Source of the DNA: Lycorma delicatula
Taxonomy: Eukaryota > Arthropoda > Insecta > Hemiptera > Fulgoridae
NCBI RefSeq assembly: GCF_047948215.1
Contig: NC_134464.1
Coordinates: forward strand, 34,719,020-34,783,019
Direction: 5' to 3'
Length of the DNA stretch: 64,000 nucleotides
A program made the position numbers and the translations under genes. This document shows positions 23,701 through 36,060 of the stretch, in pieces. The notes beneath the pieces were generated by a model. The model made no database searches and was not told the origin of the DNA. It saw nothing but the letters and a program-made list of their open reading frames with translations. How positions within the stretch are numbered: position 1 is the first letter of the stretch; each line of letters begins with the position of its first letter.

Positions 23701-24138
23701 TATATTTACGTTTTAACAATACATTGTTTTTCACAAAATATGGGTTATTATTTTATTGATTTATATTATCTACCATAGACTTTTTTATTGTTTATGATGA
23801 TGCATCAATGGAGGTTTTTGTTTTATCACAAACTTGTTTTCTCAAACTTTTTTTACGAACCACTCAAATGAATTATAGAGCAGTAGCGTGCCACTGAACT
23901 AAATATTTTTAGATTATTGAAGGGCATCTCTTCTTTGCTAGGTAATCTATATTTGCCAGATACTCAAAAGTTACATTATAAGAAAAATAAAATTAAAATG
24001 AATGTGTGAGAAGTTAAGTACAAGGCAAGTATTTTAAAAAAAAGTGAACAAAAAACAAGTACAGTTACAAAAAAGTCTTGGTTAAGTGCAAAATAGTAAA
24101 GTCAAAGTGAAAAAGTTTTGTCATCAGAAAATACTTAC

Positions 24139-24272
24139 ATTTTTCTGATGCCCTCTTGTAATGCCATTTGGTGGTACTCCATTTGCCCGAAAACTATTTT
24201 TCTTTTTATCTTTAGGATCATCTCTTTTACTAGTAGATTCTTCTTCATCCCTTTTACTCTCAGAAAAAGATT
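24139..24272 (-). CDS. RPGR: RPGR-like charged tail exon
   Basis: A 134-nt exon with acceptor tttacttccag and a perfect GTAAGT donor. It completes a split Glu codon and ends in phase 0. It encodes a Ser/Glu/Lys-rich piece (SESKRDEEESTSKRDDPKDK) that turns into a Gly/Pro/Asn-rich end. This is the leftmost exon found. Because it ends with a donor, at least one further exon should lie to the left, inside or outside the window. I could not identify it. Confidence 0.65.
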
Positions 24273-24583
24273 CTGGAAGTAAATATCATGAAAAACTGCA
24301 TTTAAAAAATATATTTTTTTATTTTTAGATATTACTACACATATTACACTGGGAAACAGAAAAGATTTTTTGTAGTATTTTTTCTCCTGAATTCAAATAT
24401 ATCGGTTTTTCTCCATCACTGTTTCCGAGAGACAGGCATTTATAATTTCAAACATTTTAATACTTTCTGCATTCTTAACCACAAGTCAAACATTTGACTC
24501 GTCTAGAAAGTTTTTTTGCTGGTGGAGCATCCCTCTTGATGGTCCAACAATAATCAACCAGCACAATGATTCCCAAGAGCATT

Positions 24584-25036
24584 TTAGACGGGTTTTTTGG
24601 ATAACTTTAAATGTTGTATGAAATTTTTAAGATTTTTTTGAGTCAATAAGCAAGGCTCAGATGAATTGCTTTTTTCAAAATTTGTTTCACTAGAATCTGT
24701 TTCTTTTTCTTCCTTACTTCCATCAGACACTGAGCTCTCTTCATCTAGTGTCACATGTTCTGGAGGCTGTGGTATGGGCAATTCTTAGCAGCGTGGAACT
24801 AGTCTTATTGTAGATTGCAGGTTGCAGGTTAGGGTAAACCACTTTATGTTTTGATTTTGATGTTTCTTAATGAGTGATCTTTGGATTCCATCCAAATCAT
24901 AAAGACAGTAAATGGCATGTGGCGTGTGCCATTTTTCCATGCAGTGCATGGAAAACCCTAGAGCACGATAAACAATAGATATGTGGGGTCCAGGCTCTTG
25001 TTTGATCACAAACTTTACACCCAAAATAAAGTTCAT
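24584..25036 (-). pseudogene. Relic of a dispersed arthropod repeat gene
   Basis: Two minus-strand frames, one directly after the other, give LQSTIRLVPRC, then PIPQPPEHVTLDEESS, an acidic Ser/Glu linker, then SEPCLLTQKNLKNFIQHLKL. From memory, this order matches a transposon-like family found in many copies in arthropods: Pro-rich SAIRPVPHS motif, acidic linker, then a SEPHLIxQxxLNDLVRDLxLSK motif. The frame breaks at 24784 and 24584. It lies in the intron just upstream of exon 24139-24272 and does not share its phase. Confidence 0.5.
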
Positions 25037-25039
25037 AGT

Positions 25040-26200
25040 TTTTTGCTAGTGGAGTAAGGTTTTGCCTTTGGGATTGACAAAAATTGTTAGAATGATTTTA
25101 ACAAATTCTAGGCATTTTGTAACTAACAACCAATTAAAAGAAATAAACTTGTAAATATGTAATACACAATAATTCAGACACACAAAGCACTCACAATAAC
25201 ATGTTTACTAGTTTACATATCTCACAACTGGCATTTTTCTGATGAATGTGTGCTGTACTAGATCATCTTTGTACATGTCTACTATATATGTCTGAACCTG
25301 CACAACAGTAGCAATGCTACCCTTTGATTTATCTCATTTGGTTCCGTCATTTTTACAATGCTCTAGGAGCTTTTACTTGACAATGGACAATTGATAAAAA
25401 AACATTTTAAAATACTTAAAAAAATTAAATTAACAAAATAGCTGTGGGTGATGGAGAAATTCCGAATACATATTTGAAAATTGTATTAAAAAAACTGCAC
25501 ATTAAGTACACCTATTGGTACTCGTGTGACAAAAATCATGTTGACCAATGTTATCAATACCAACAAAGTTATTATCATTATTGCTGCCAGTTGTGCACTG
25601 CAATATGTCTGTAATTCTAGTTTTATTTTAAGTGTAGTCTATCTTTATTGAATTTTTATTAAATCTGTAATGACTTAGTAAATTTTGAGAAAAGTTTTTT
25701 TAAATATTGCTTGTATATTTATTTAAATATTTTAATTTTTTACAATAAAACTCATAATGAATAAATTAAATTGTTGTAAGTCTACAACTTGTAACTACAG
25801 AGTAAGTAGAACTTTATAAGAAATGTAAAAAAAAAAAGGTAGACATTTGAATTTGGCATATCTATTTAGAAAAATTATGAAAACAACACTTTAAAATACG
25901 AGGGAATTCTGTTGCAGAATTTGCCAGTTAGAATCAGCAAAGCGGTAGGGTATTCTTAATTATCATCTAAAACTAGGTCCTTTTTAGAACTCATCTGAAA
26001 AAAATTTTCAACAGGATAAAAGATTGTGTACATATAAACAAGCTTGTAGACACAAAAATGTGAGGATCTGTTTTGGTGTTATTGGTTGGTTCTTAAACTT
26101 AACCTCACATAAAATTTATTAGAATAATAAATGTTAACAATCTTCTACAGTTTCTTTGTCAATTTGCTTTCAATTTAAATTTAAATACCTTTTTCACGTA
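25040..26200. other. AT-rich DNA, no gene seen
   Basis: No frame or family recognised. Confidence 0.55.
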
Positions 26201-27010
26201 CAGTAGTGTGCAAATTAATCCGAACACAGATGTTATTTAATAAAAAATACATGGATTTGGCGTTGATTCAACAAGTGTATTACAAATTTTTTTTCTATTT
26301 TTTAAACATGAAACCATGCCATATTATTGCTTTAATGAGGTCAGATTTTGAGTTACTTTAATGTTCACTTTTTTGGCAGTATGGCGTGGGACCAATCTTG
26401 TTGGAACACTCCATTGCCTTGTGGGAATTTGTTTTGAAGTTGTGTCACAACCTTTTCCTTCACAGTTTTGATATATCCATCACTTTTCAAGAAACCATCT
26501 ACTGGAAGTAATAAACAAGAGCCTTTAAATTTTTTTCGGGGAATATTTAACTGATTGTTGGATATGAGTCAGTGATGTATTTTCATCTGAAACTTTTCTA
26601 ACGTATGGGACCCTTTGTTCTTGAACATAAAAATGTGACTGAAACATAGCATTTTTCCTGACTTCTTTGGTCCAGTTAGCATGTGCTTTGGGCTCACAAT
26701 AGCCTTTTTTTTTTCATTGCTGGTGTTAATTCCACTAGCTGCTAATTCTCCACAACAGATAATTTTGGATCAAGTTTACTTTTTCTCACTAATAACCAAT
26801 CTTATGTTTAGAGTAGTTTTTCTTTTATGGCCACATTTACCTTTCCTGTGTAGTGAAAAGAAACCAGTTTCTTTAAATTGTTTTAAAATAGCATTTACAG
26901 TCCTAGTCAAACACCTCACTTAGAAACTGTTTCTCGTTGTGCATACTAGTATGCTCGGAAAGAGAAACAATCTTTGAGTGCTTTCTTAGAGTTATGTCCA
27001 TTATTATATA
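26201..27010 (-). pseudogene. Tc1-like transposase relic (DD34E type)
   Basis: The left end CAGTAGTGTGCAAATTAATCCG resembles Tc1-like termini. On the minus strand, broken frames read KCGHKRKTTLN, KHMLTGPKKSGKMLCFSHIF and GYIKTVKEKVVTQLQNKFP followed by VFQQD. These correspond in order to the linker, first catalytic region and second Asp of Tc1 transposases. The third catalytic region is degraded, and a right terminal repeat was not found. Confidence 0.62.
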
Positions 27011-27753
27011 TTCAAGACAGTACAAAAAATAAAAAAAATATGATTTTGTTATAAAATATGAAATAAAATAAAAAACCCTAATTTTAACAGGAAAATTGCT
27101 AAATAACTATAGAACAATAACCTCACATTCACAGAAAGAATGGGGTGTGTTCAAGCAGTGTAGAAACAAGACAGAATAAACAAAACATTCCCTGTGTTCT
27201 TACACACTGAAGGGTTACTTAAACACTTTTAAACTGCTTTAACTACATATAGCACTGAGTAAAGCTAAACAAGATGAATTTTGAAAACTCAAATCAAAAT
27301 TTTCAATGAATAAACTCTTTTACTATCAACAAATGAAGTAAAAATTAACAGAAAAAAGAAAAACTGCAGCAAAAGAAAGATTAACTATACACAACAGTGA
27401 AGAAAAAAAATTTAACATTAAACACATAAAAGAACAAATTATTCTAGTTTTGATATAATGACAATTTACACCAATTACTTTTGACATTTGAAAATTCGGT
27501 TTAAAAGAAATATCCATTTTTTTTTACCCATCATTTTCTAGTAATTTAACTTATTGATACAAAGCATGTATACAATTGAATCCTCAAATGAGTGGCATAA
27601 ACCATTTAACAAGTGCATTTCCTGCATTCCAACAATGAATTTGTTAGACAGCAAGATGAATAAAAAATTAATTTATTCATCTTTAGTTGAATACACTAAA
27701 ATTAAATTCATCATAACACAATTCAACGATTCAATAAATGATTTTCATTTTAC

Positions 27754-27954
27754 CAGTAAACACCCATAAATCTTTGCCAGTGGGATATGGAGTAATCTTC
27801 TTCATGCTTTGAAAATTAATAGGCACCGATTTCTTGGTTGTAGCTTTAATCATAAATATTTTATGATTATCATGAGTTACAAGTCTTCTGATAACAACTA
27901 AAGCCATTCTCACAAATAAGAAGCATTCATGCCAAGCATAGAGATATGTAGAAG
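27754..27954 (-). CDS. Candidate extra exon of the RPGR-like gene
   Basis: A 201-nt open stretch between ttatttgtgag and a CTG|GTAAAA donor. It begins with two bases and ends with one, exactly the phase needed to sit between 29510-29635 and 24139-24272. The 66 codons include an internal Met and a segment IKATTKKSVPINFQSMKKIT followed by TPYPTGKDLWVF. Its composition is ordinary protein-like, unlike the polar exons around it. I recognise no family, and it could equally be a transposon relic. A second ttatttgtgag lies 45 bp further in, giving an alternative acceptor. Confidence 0.33.
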
Positions 27955-28499
27955 CTCACAAATAAAATATAAAATTTGAAATTACCACAAAAAAAAATAT
28001 AGAATCTTCTGACATTACATAAAATGTAAGCTAACAAAACAAAAGCTAATGAGTAGAAATCCTACTCATCACTTCAGTCACTAGAAAATTACACCTTAAA
28101 CTACTTACAATAGCTTATTTGTGTGCAGATTTAGTAATTAATTACGATTTTACTTTAGTCTCAACACCATTAAAATCGAAATAAATGCAGTGCTTCGATA
28201 TGTAATGCTACTGTTTTGATGCCATGTGGCACTAAGTACAAATTAAAGATGATGAGAAATATTGAAAATTAAGAGAGGCATTCATTTTTATCTCAAAAGA
28301 AATGTAGTTAAGTTTTTTCCTCAACAGCCTAGATTTACTCAATCTTACTGAGGCAGTGAGCATCATCATCATCATTTATCATTCACACAGGACTAACTTT
28401 GGTTTTAATTTCAAGAAGCAAATGTGAAATCCAAATTGGAAATGAAACTTGTCCTTCTAGGCATTTCAGGTTGCCCCACACTATTATAACATTGACACT

Positions 28500-28840
28500 G
28501 ACCAGAATATAATCCCAAATCATTTAATACCAAATTCATGGTATGATGCACCATCCTCGTATTTGTGCTTCATTTTTCCTTTACACAAACTTGCATACAG
28601 GGAGTTTTCCTAGCTACAGCATAAACCTTTTCATCATCTGAGTGTGTCTGGTGCTGTTCATTCAACACTTCCACTGCATATATTAAGACTGGTGTAGCTA
28701 TTTTATTAAATTTCATCCAGGTTTCTGTGCAAGTTCTCAACAAATGATTGATTTTACTCTCGATAAACTTATTTTTCTCCAGAATCATCTCACAACCAAA
28801 ATACAAGCTAATTCTTAAAAAAACAATTAACATTTAAAAA
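28500..28840 (-). pseudogene. LINE reverse-transcriptase C-terminal fragment
   Basis: The minus frame reads KINHLLRTCTETWMKFNKIA, then PVLIYAVEVL and a short tail. This matches the x-x-K-x-x-T-x-M-K-F-Y-K-x-x-x-x-P-x-L-x-Y-G-x-E-x-W region downstream of non-LTR reverse transcriptases, with the YGSE motif changed to YAVE. Decay sets in after the open frame at 28570. Confidence 0.6.
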
Positions 28841-29351
28841 TTTTTTTCATTTTAAATTTGTATTTTTGAAACAGTGAAGACCATTCCACTATCCAGTAAA
28901 CAAAAAAAAAACTAAAAAAACAGTGCACACAAAATAAATACAAATGCACAAAATAAGAATTTCGATTTTTATCAATATTATATCTGTTTGAAGGAGATAT
29001 GTTTATTATTAACATTTTGAACTACACTAAAAAATGCAAAAGTATAAAAAAATAAATAATAAGAATTAAAATACTGTAATTTTCTTTTTAATTTGATACC
29101 ATGGCAACTATTTTCAAGATACCAGGACAGATGTAAAATTTAATGTCTAAAAAAAAATTTTAATATATATAAAATGAAGAACCAATTTATTCCTATATCA
29201 AATATGCTAACTTGATGTGATTAATATTCTAGCTTTTAGACCACAAATTAACTTAAAAACACTTCTAAAAATCTTTATATCAACTTTATTACCATTAGCA
29301 GCAACTAAATTTTTATTTAAGCAGCCATAACACAATAAAAACTAGAATCCT

Positions 29352-29393
29352 GGGTATCATTTGCAATAGATTCATAGTTATTGCAAATGATTC
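29352..29393. repeat. Partial copy of exon end with hairpin
   Basis: GGGTATCATTTGCAATAGATT at 29352-29372 is identical to 29519-29539 inside the exon 29510-29635. Here it is followed by TTGCAAATGATTCCC, nearly its own complement, giving a small hairpin. It is not bounded by a donor. Confidence 0.8.
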
Positions 29394-29509
29394 CCATGAT
29401 TAAAAACCCTCATCTAAAATTATATAATTTTTTTTTATAAAGCAATAAATAAATACAATGCGGAAAGCAATCTACTCATTTTATGATAATTATTCCATTT
29501 ATAAAATAC

Positions 29510-29635
29510 CTGAATTTTGGGTATCATTTGCAATAGATTGAAGTACATTATTATCAGGTGTGGAATAACAAGTTTTCATTTTTCTTTTATTTCCAAATAT
29601 CCTCATTAACATGCTATCAGATTTTGCAGTAATAA
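29510..29635 (-). CDS. RPGR: RPGR-like small tail exon
   Basis: A 126-nt exon between a tttttttgtag acceptor and a GTATTT donor. It completes the split codon from 34216 and ends one base into the next. It encodes a mildly basic stretch (MRIFGNKRKMKTCYSTPDNN) followed by LQSIANDTQNS. No domain is recognisable. The last 21 bp before the final codons occur again 167 bp downstream (29352-29372), a partial duplication of the exon end. Confidence 0.62.
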
Positions 29636-29639
29636 CTAC

Positions 29640-31060
29640 AAAAAAGAAATAATTTTTAGCTTGCATATCTCATATGTATAAATTTCACGAGCCATATGAC
29701 AGTTAAAATCTTATTCAACCGGGAAATACTAAGAACTATTTTTTTACTTTTATGAGACTGTAATTTTGAAATATAATTGTTATAACTTGTCAGCAGAACT
29801 AATCAGCTGTGTTGCACATGCTGTGAAATTTTTTGTATCCTTATTTCACTTAAATTTATTTCAATATTATTAATATAGGAATTATTGGGATTATTAGAGG
29901 AAAGATGGGCTTGATGTAGCAGGATTTTTAAAGAACACTAGGATATATAATTGTTTGTATTCAATTATCAATCAAATGTGTGCATTGATGAATATTTTTT
30001 TTACATTAAATATTATAAACGATTATATCTTGTAATAAACGTATAAATAAAATTTCCATGATTTATTGTTACAGCACAGTCACCAAACTTGGACTGTCTT
30101 ATTGTACTAGGTTAGCAAAAATGGTTTTATTTATGAAAAAAAAACCCAGATACATCGTGTGCATACTATAATCAATAAGTTTGGCTATGGCCAAGCAATA
30201 ATTTATTCATTTAACCCTTTCAAACAATTGCTACCCCTTGCTGCATACACCTATTAGCATTGTCCCATACCTATCTTTTAAATACGCTCATCTATAGAAG
30301 TGTTTAAAGTAAAATTGCATATTCTTAAACGTTTTTAAATTTATTTATGTGTTAGTGTTATCAATTTGATTATGTTAAAAAAATACAATTCAATTCTTAT
30401 TTTTATTATACTTTAATGTGTGATAAGAAAAGAAATAAATATATATATATATATATATATAATTATATATGATTTGTGTAATGTTTTCAAATTTTGAAAA
30501 CATCCGTTTCTTGATAAAAAGTTGAAGTCAAAGAATATAAGTGCTAAATTTAGTAGTTATAAAAAAAATAATAATAAACTAGAATTGTAAAAAATAATAA
30601 TTTTGAAAAATACAGATTTATTACTCTAAAAATTGCGATTTTGAAAATTCTATAGTAATGATGTATTTTAGAAAATACTATGATGTATATTAATAATGTA
30701 TATGATAATGATGTATATTAATAATATGATGTATATTTAGAAAATATAAATATACTTATTTATAAATATACTACTTAAATAGTTTAGAAATTTATAACAA
30801 AACATTATCAAATTCTTTTAGACAACTAACTTACTAACTAATGTTTTTAACTAGTAATCGCAGACCATTGAGGTCCTGGACTAACAAAATAATTTCTTTT
30901 CCATTTCTCTGATCTCTTCGATTTGCTCCTTCAGTGATTTCTGAATCAGTTCTTGCTTACCCTCTACATCAGGCATGTGAAACATGTGGCCGCTAGGAAC
31001 TGTTTTGCGGCCTGCCAAGACTGATAACCAATACGTTTATTTAACTTTTGACAACAATGG
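29640..31060. other. Intron DNA, no gene; AT microsatellite
   Basis: An (AT)n run at 30439-30460 and simple GATGTATATTAATAAT repeats at 30660-30760. CAGGCATGTGAAACATGTGG at 30972 could be a decayed hAT terminus belonging to 31078-32445, but no matching right end was found. Confidence 0.5.
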
Positions 31061-31077
31061 ATTCTTTTATTAAAACA

Positions 31078-32445
31078 ATGCACAAGCCCTCCACAAGTAT
31101 GAGCAGAAAACAATCAATTGAAGAAGAGCATCGCACTTTTCAAGAAAATTGGGAATTACTGTAGTTTTGTATTCAAGGAAAAAATAAAAATTTTAGAAAA
31201 AAAGAAAAAAATTTTATGTTTGATATGTAAAAATTCCATAGCGGTTTGTAAAGAGTATTTGTTAAGAGTAGTTTATGAATTGTATCATTCATAAAGAAAA
31301 TTATGAAAAATATATAGGGGAACTTTATGAAAATTAATTGTCAGAATTAATACTTCAAAAACAATAAAGGATATTTGCCAAACCTATTGAAGATAATACA
31401 GCTGCTGTAAAAACAGGCTATTTGATATTGCATTTAACTGCAACAAAGTCGAAATCATTCACTTAAGGGGAATTTATTAGTGAATGTACGATTCAGGCAG
31501 TGGAAGTATTGTGCCCAGAACATTTAAAAAAATTAAAAAATGTAAGCTTAATAAGAAATACCATTGCCAGCAGAATTAATGATATTTACTTAACTAAAAA
31601 TCAATCAATCTAACAATTGAACATCAATAATTCTAACATTTGGAACTTATTCCATTGGAATTGACAAAAGCACAGATGTACAAGACAAAGCTCGGCTAGC
31701 TGTTTTTATTCGCAGATGTGATGCAAACTTGAAAGTAAAAGCTTTTGGAGATAACCCAATGCATGATACAACCAGTGGGGTTGATACTTTTAAGGCAATG
31801 ATGAATGTTCTGAATACGTATAATTTATTGTTGCAAAAACTAGTTTCTCTTGCAATTGATGGTGCTCCTGCTGTGACTGGTGTTATTAAAGGAATTATTA
31901 CACAAATAAAAGAAAAATGCATAGAACAAGGTAATAATAATTCTCTTCAACACTTTAATTTTACTATTCATCAACAAACATTACGTTCCAAAATTCTAAA
32001 TATCAGCCATATTTAAAAAAATGTTACTAAAATTGTAAATTATATTGATGCACGTGGACTTAATCAACATGAATTTAGTAAATTTCTGTAAGATATAGGA
32101 AGTGATTACACCAATCTTAACTTATCACACAAAAATTTGATGGCTTTCCATCATAAAGTTTTAAAGTGATTCTTTCAATTGTTTAACAAAATTATCTTTT
32201 TAGAATCCAAAAATTATGATTGTGAAATATTAAAAGATGATCAATGGATAAAAGATCTGGCTTTTGCCACTGACACTTCATGGCACCTTAGTCAACTTAA
32301 CCTCAAACAGGCAAAACAGCATGTGGTTACCACCTTATTTGACAATATCAACGTAAATTATTACTCTAGCAAAATCAAATTCAAAAAGAAAATTTATCTC
32401 ACTTTGAATCTTGCCAGCCGTTATTACAAAAATCACCACAATTGA
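31078..32445 (+). pseudogene. hAT transposase relic, GTF2IRD2-like family
   Basis: Plus frames, with several stops, read SRKQSIEEEHRTFQENWELL, STDVQDKARLAVFIRRCD, MHDTTSGVDTFKAMMNVLN, AIDGAPAVTGVIKGIITQ, IHQQTLRSKIL, DARGLNQHEFSKFL and QWIKDLAFATDTSWHLSQLN. This is the order of the hAT-derived transposase also found at the end of vertebrate GTF2IRD2 and in many insect proteins with that name. It sits in opposite orientation to the host gene between exons 34216-34321 and 29510-29635. It is dead: multiple stops and a missing zinc-finger part. Confidence 0.82.
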
Positions 32446-32499
32446 AGTTTTCAGAATATGCCAATGAAATTAAATTGCTAGAAAATGATCTTTCGAATT

Positions 32500-34215
32500 A
32501 ATTTTCATTTGTCTACATAAATAAACTGTTTTGTTTATTTTGATGTTATTTATCAGTTTGATAAGTGTGGCAAGTGCTTCCTAGTCACCTGTACAGGTTA
32601 TTATACAATAAATAACATTTTTTCGCCTTTCATTACTCCCACATATTTTGTATCTTTGACTTCGTATTGTTAATTTGTAAATCATCTTAAAATCTTGCTT
32701 TTCCTGCCTATTTTCATGTACCAAGTGTATATAAATGTTTTGCTAAACTATGAGAAATGATTTTTTATACGAATATAAAAATGTTTTGTTTTCTGTTCTT
32801 TTATTTTTGTAAAAAGATGTACAATTTCTTATTCAGATAAGTTATTGAATCAAACTTTTAAAAATACATCTTTTAAATGACTTAACCACATAAAAAAGTA
32901 AAATAATGTTTTAAATTTTCAAACATATTTTAAATGGTAATTTAACATAGTCTTTAACAGATTTAAATTAACTTCTATTATTTAATTGCTTTTATTTATA
33001 ATGTGATAAAACAGATATTTTTTGATGAATTAATACCAAAATTATATTAGCTAAAACAGACTTGAGTATAGACAAAAGCATCACGCACAGAAAACAATAT
33101 TTCATTAATATCATCATTAATATCATTAATACATCCTTTCCACAGAAATATTCCTTGTTGAATTATAGTTTCTTAAAATTAAGCATGTGTAGAAATTGCA
33201 AAGACACACTAATCCGTAAATTCCAACAAATCCAAATCAGATATAGCTGGCAGTAATTTACACCAACTTAACAAACTCCAGGTATAGTAAACCAGTTTTC
33301 TAGTTGCTGAAACTTAGCATGTAACCAAAAATTTTACATTTTTATTTAAATTCACATTGAAGCTAAAACAACAAATCCTCTGTTATTTATTAGAGGTAAG
33401 TCTTAAGGTTCAATTTATTAAGTAAATCATTAAGGTTGATATTATTCATAAAAAAATTTATAAAGCTCAGTTAACATACATGATGGATTACTGGACTGGT
33501 AGCTGGCTTTTTGCTACCTACAACATCATGTAATGGTACACTCTCCCCTCTACTTTTACAAATGGAAATACAAATTCAGACAATCCAGGTAGAACTGTTG
33601 TATCTATATTTTTATAATTTTTAAAACTTTGTTAAGTAATAATTTTAGAGACTGAGCAGATGTATTTAGTAACTACATAAAAAGTTTGAAACAATCAATT
33701 TAAGGATTTCAAAGCTTAATTCAGATAAGACCTTCAAAATGAGATCTCACTAAACAAGGCTGATTTTTCAGATTTATCTAAAAAGAAAAAACGACAAAGA
33801 AATAGAAGTATGAGAAACGACAATGTGAGAAAAACAATCAACAAACATAAAACTGAAATAGGCAAAATTTTATTGAACCTCTTATGAAGATCTAAAATAT
33901 GTATCCACAAACTCAACCACATATATTTTAATCAGATAATTATAAAATTAGCAGTCTACTATCTGCTGATTGTCAGTTACAAGTCTAATGTTGAGGTAAA
34001 ACAAAAATGTGTAACTTATCCATATTTTGATACAATTAGTTGTTAAAAATCATTTAATCAAGATCTAAAATACAATAATCTTTGTAATTCTAGAACAGTT
34101 TTATTAAAAATTACAACTACAGAATATATTATAATTTTTTAAGTAACAAGAATCTTATTTTTTACTATGAATTAAGATGAAGTAGAAATAAAAAGTATTA
34201 AAAATGTAGATGTAC
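32500..34215. other. Intron DNA, no gene seen
   Basis: AT-rich with short frames only. Nothing recognised. Confidence 0.55.
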
Positions 34216-34321
34216 CTTCTTTTGAGTTATTCATGTTCTGAAGATGCTTACTGGATGATTCAGGAGACTCAATGTTAGTTTTTCTATCAGCAATATTTAT
34301 GTGATCATTTGTTATATTTCT
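34216..34321 (-). CDS. RPGR: RPGR-like small linker exon
   Basis: A 106-nt exon with acceptor ttttttatag and a weaker donor GTACAT. It begins in phase 0 and ends one base into a codon. It encodes a polar Asn/Ser/Lys segment including ESPESSSKHLQNMNNSKE, typical of disordered tail. It has no domain. Inclusion rests on splice sites, open frame and phase agreement with both neighbours. Confidence 0.62.
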
Positions 34322-34879
34322 CTATAAAAAAATTAAACAATATTATTGCAAAATAAAAAAGAATTACATTTTTTAATAAGTTACTACAAACTGTCCCCCC
34401 CCTCACACACTTTCACTCTCTCTCACTCAAGTGTGATAATATCTCTTGTATCAACTCTAAAAAAATTTAAATATTTGATTTTAATTACATTGCATCGGTA
34501 ATAGGGCTGGATTTTAAAGAACATGTAATCTGTGACTCAAACACGGTTCAACTTCTTTTTTTTTTTTAAATTAATATTTTTTTGTTTATGAATATTTTTG
34601 TCACTTCTGATATTAAATTTAGCATAAAACTTACCTTGTTAAGAAAACGAATGTTTACCCCATTTTTCTTCTTTAATATTTTATAATAAGATTATATCAA
34701 TTTGCTGTATGTCTCAGTCTAAGACATGTGTAATTCAGAAGCTCATATGCAAACACTTTTATCGTCTTTATATGTAAAGCACATTGGCAAAGACAATTTT
34801 TGTTCTTAATACATCAGGAAAAAAGGATTTGTAAACATCAAAATTCTGTATAAAACTGATTTTTTTTTTATAATATTGA

Positions 34880-35750
34880 TAAAATTATATTGTTGAAGTT
34901 AAACTTGGAAGAATCTAAGATTGGAGTCAAAATTGGAAGTCGCAATATCAATAATCTTCATGACACAATGCTTCTAGCTGAATCAGAGTATGATCTAAGA
35001 CATTGATAAAGAGATTGAAGGAAGAAAGTGAAAAAATGGGCTCACACCTCAATGTCAAAAAGACCAAAATCATGACAAATATTAGCAAAGACATAAAAAT
35101 CACGATTAATAATGAAGACATCGAGTGCATTAATGGTTTCATCTTTGTTGGACCCATGATCACTCGAAGTGGTGGATGCAGCCCAGAAATCAGGCAGTGA
35201 ATAACACTGGGCCAGAAGGCAATGTTAAGCATGAACCGCATCGGGAGAAATAAAGATACTAGCCTTGGCACTAAGTACTGGCTAGTCCTTGCCATCTTCC
35301 CCATAGCAATCTATGGATGTGAAAGTTGGACCCTGCAAAGGGAAGATAGAAGAAGAATTGATGCTTTGAACTATGGTACTGGAGAAGAAAGCTGTGATTA
35401 CCATGGACAGCCAAAATTACCATCAAAGCAATTTTAAAGCGAGTCAAACCAGTCATGTGCGTCCCTTGAAGGCGAAATACTTTGGCTCAAGTTCTCATAC
35501 TTTGGGCATGTCATGCGGTCAAAAAATTTATTAGAATAATGAATGATGCTTGGTACAATCAGTGGGCAAAATGAGACCTGACCGCCAAAGGACCCATTGG
35601 CTTGATACCATCAAAGCTGACATAGGCATGGCCATGAAACAACTGAAGGAAGCAGTCAATGACACAAACGAATGGAGAAAACTTGTCCATAGAATTGCCG
35701 TGGGTCGGACACGACTGAACAGATAACAACAGCACATGAAATAAGATAGA
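34880..35750 (+). pseudogene. RTE/BovB-type LINE 3' fragment
   Basis: Plus frames read NINNLHDTMLLAESEYDL, IKRLKEESEKMGSHLNVKKT, IMTNISK, FIFVGPMITRSGGCSPEIRQ, ITLGQKAMLSMNRI, IYGCESWTLQREDRRRIDAL, YFGHVMR, then WLDTIKADIGMAM and AVGRTRLNR, with a stop at 35724-35726. This is the reverse-transcriptase thumb and C-terminal tail of RTE-clade elements. The catalytic Tyr-Ala-Asp-Asp has lost residues (NNLHDT in its place), and everything upstream is missing. Confidence 0.8.
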
Positions 35751-36060
35751 TCCCTTATCGAGTTAATTATTGGTTTTTAATCCAGTGTAAATCAATCATG
35801 AACCATAACCTGAGCTGACAGAATGGCTGGCTGGCCAAACTTATATCTAAAACTGACATTTTAATGCCAATGCATATGACATTTTTTAATATGTCATATG
35901 CATATTTTTATATACACTTACATTTATGTTATTTGACTTATTTTTAATTTTAAACCACCCATAATTTTTTTTTTTTTTAATTTATACTCTCTTTTAAGTT
36001 GCACATACTGTAACTGAAAATTACTATTATCCAGTCTTTTATTTACACAGAATATGATGA

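Noticed and set aside
31647..31922. Minus-strand 91-codon frame
   Set aside because: It is antisense to the hAT transposase blocks.
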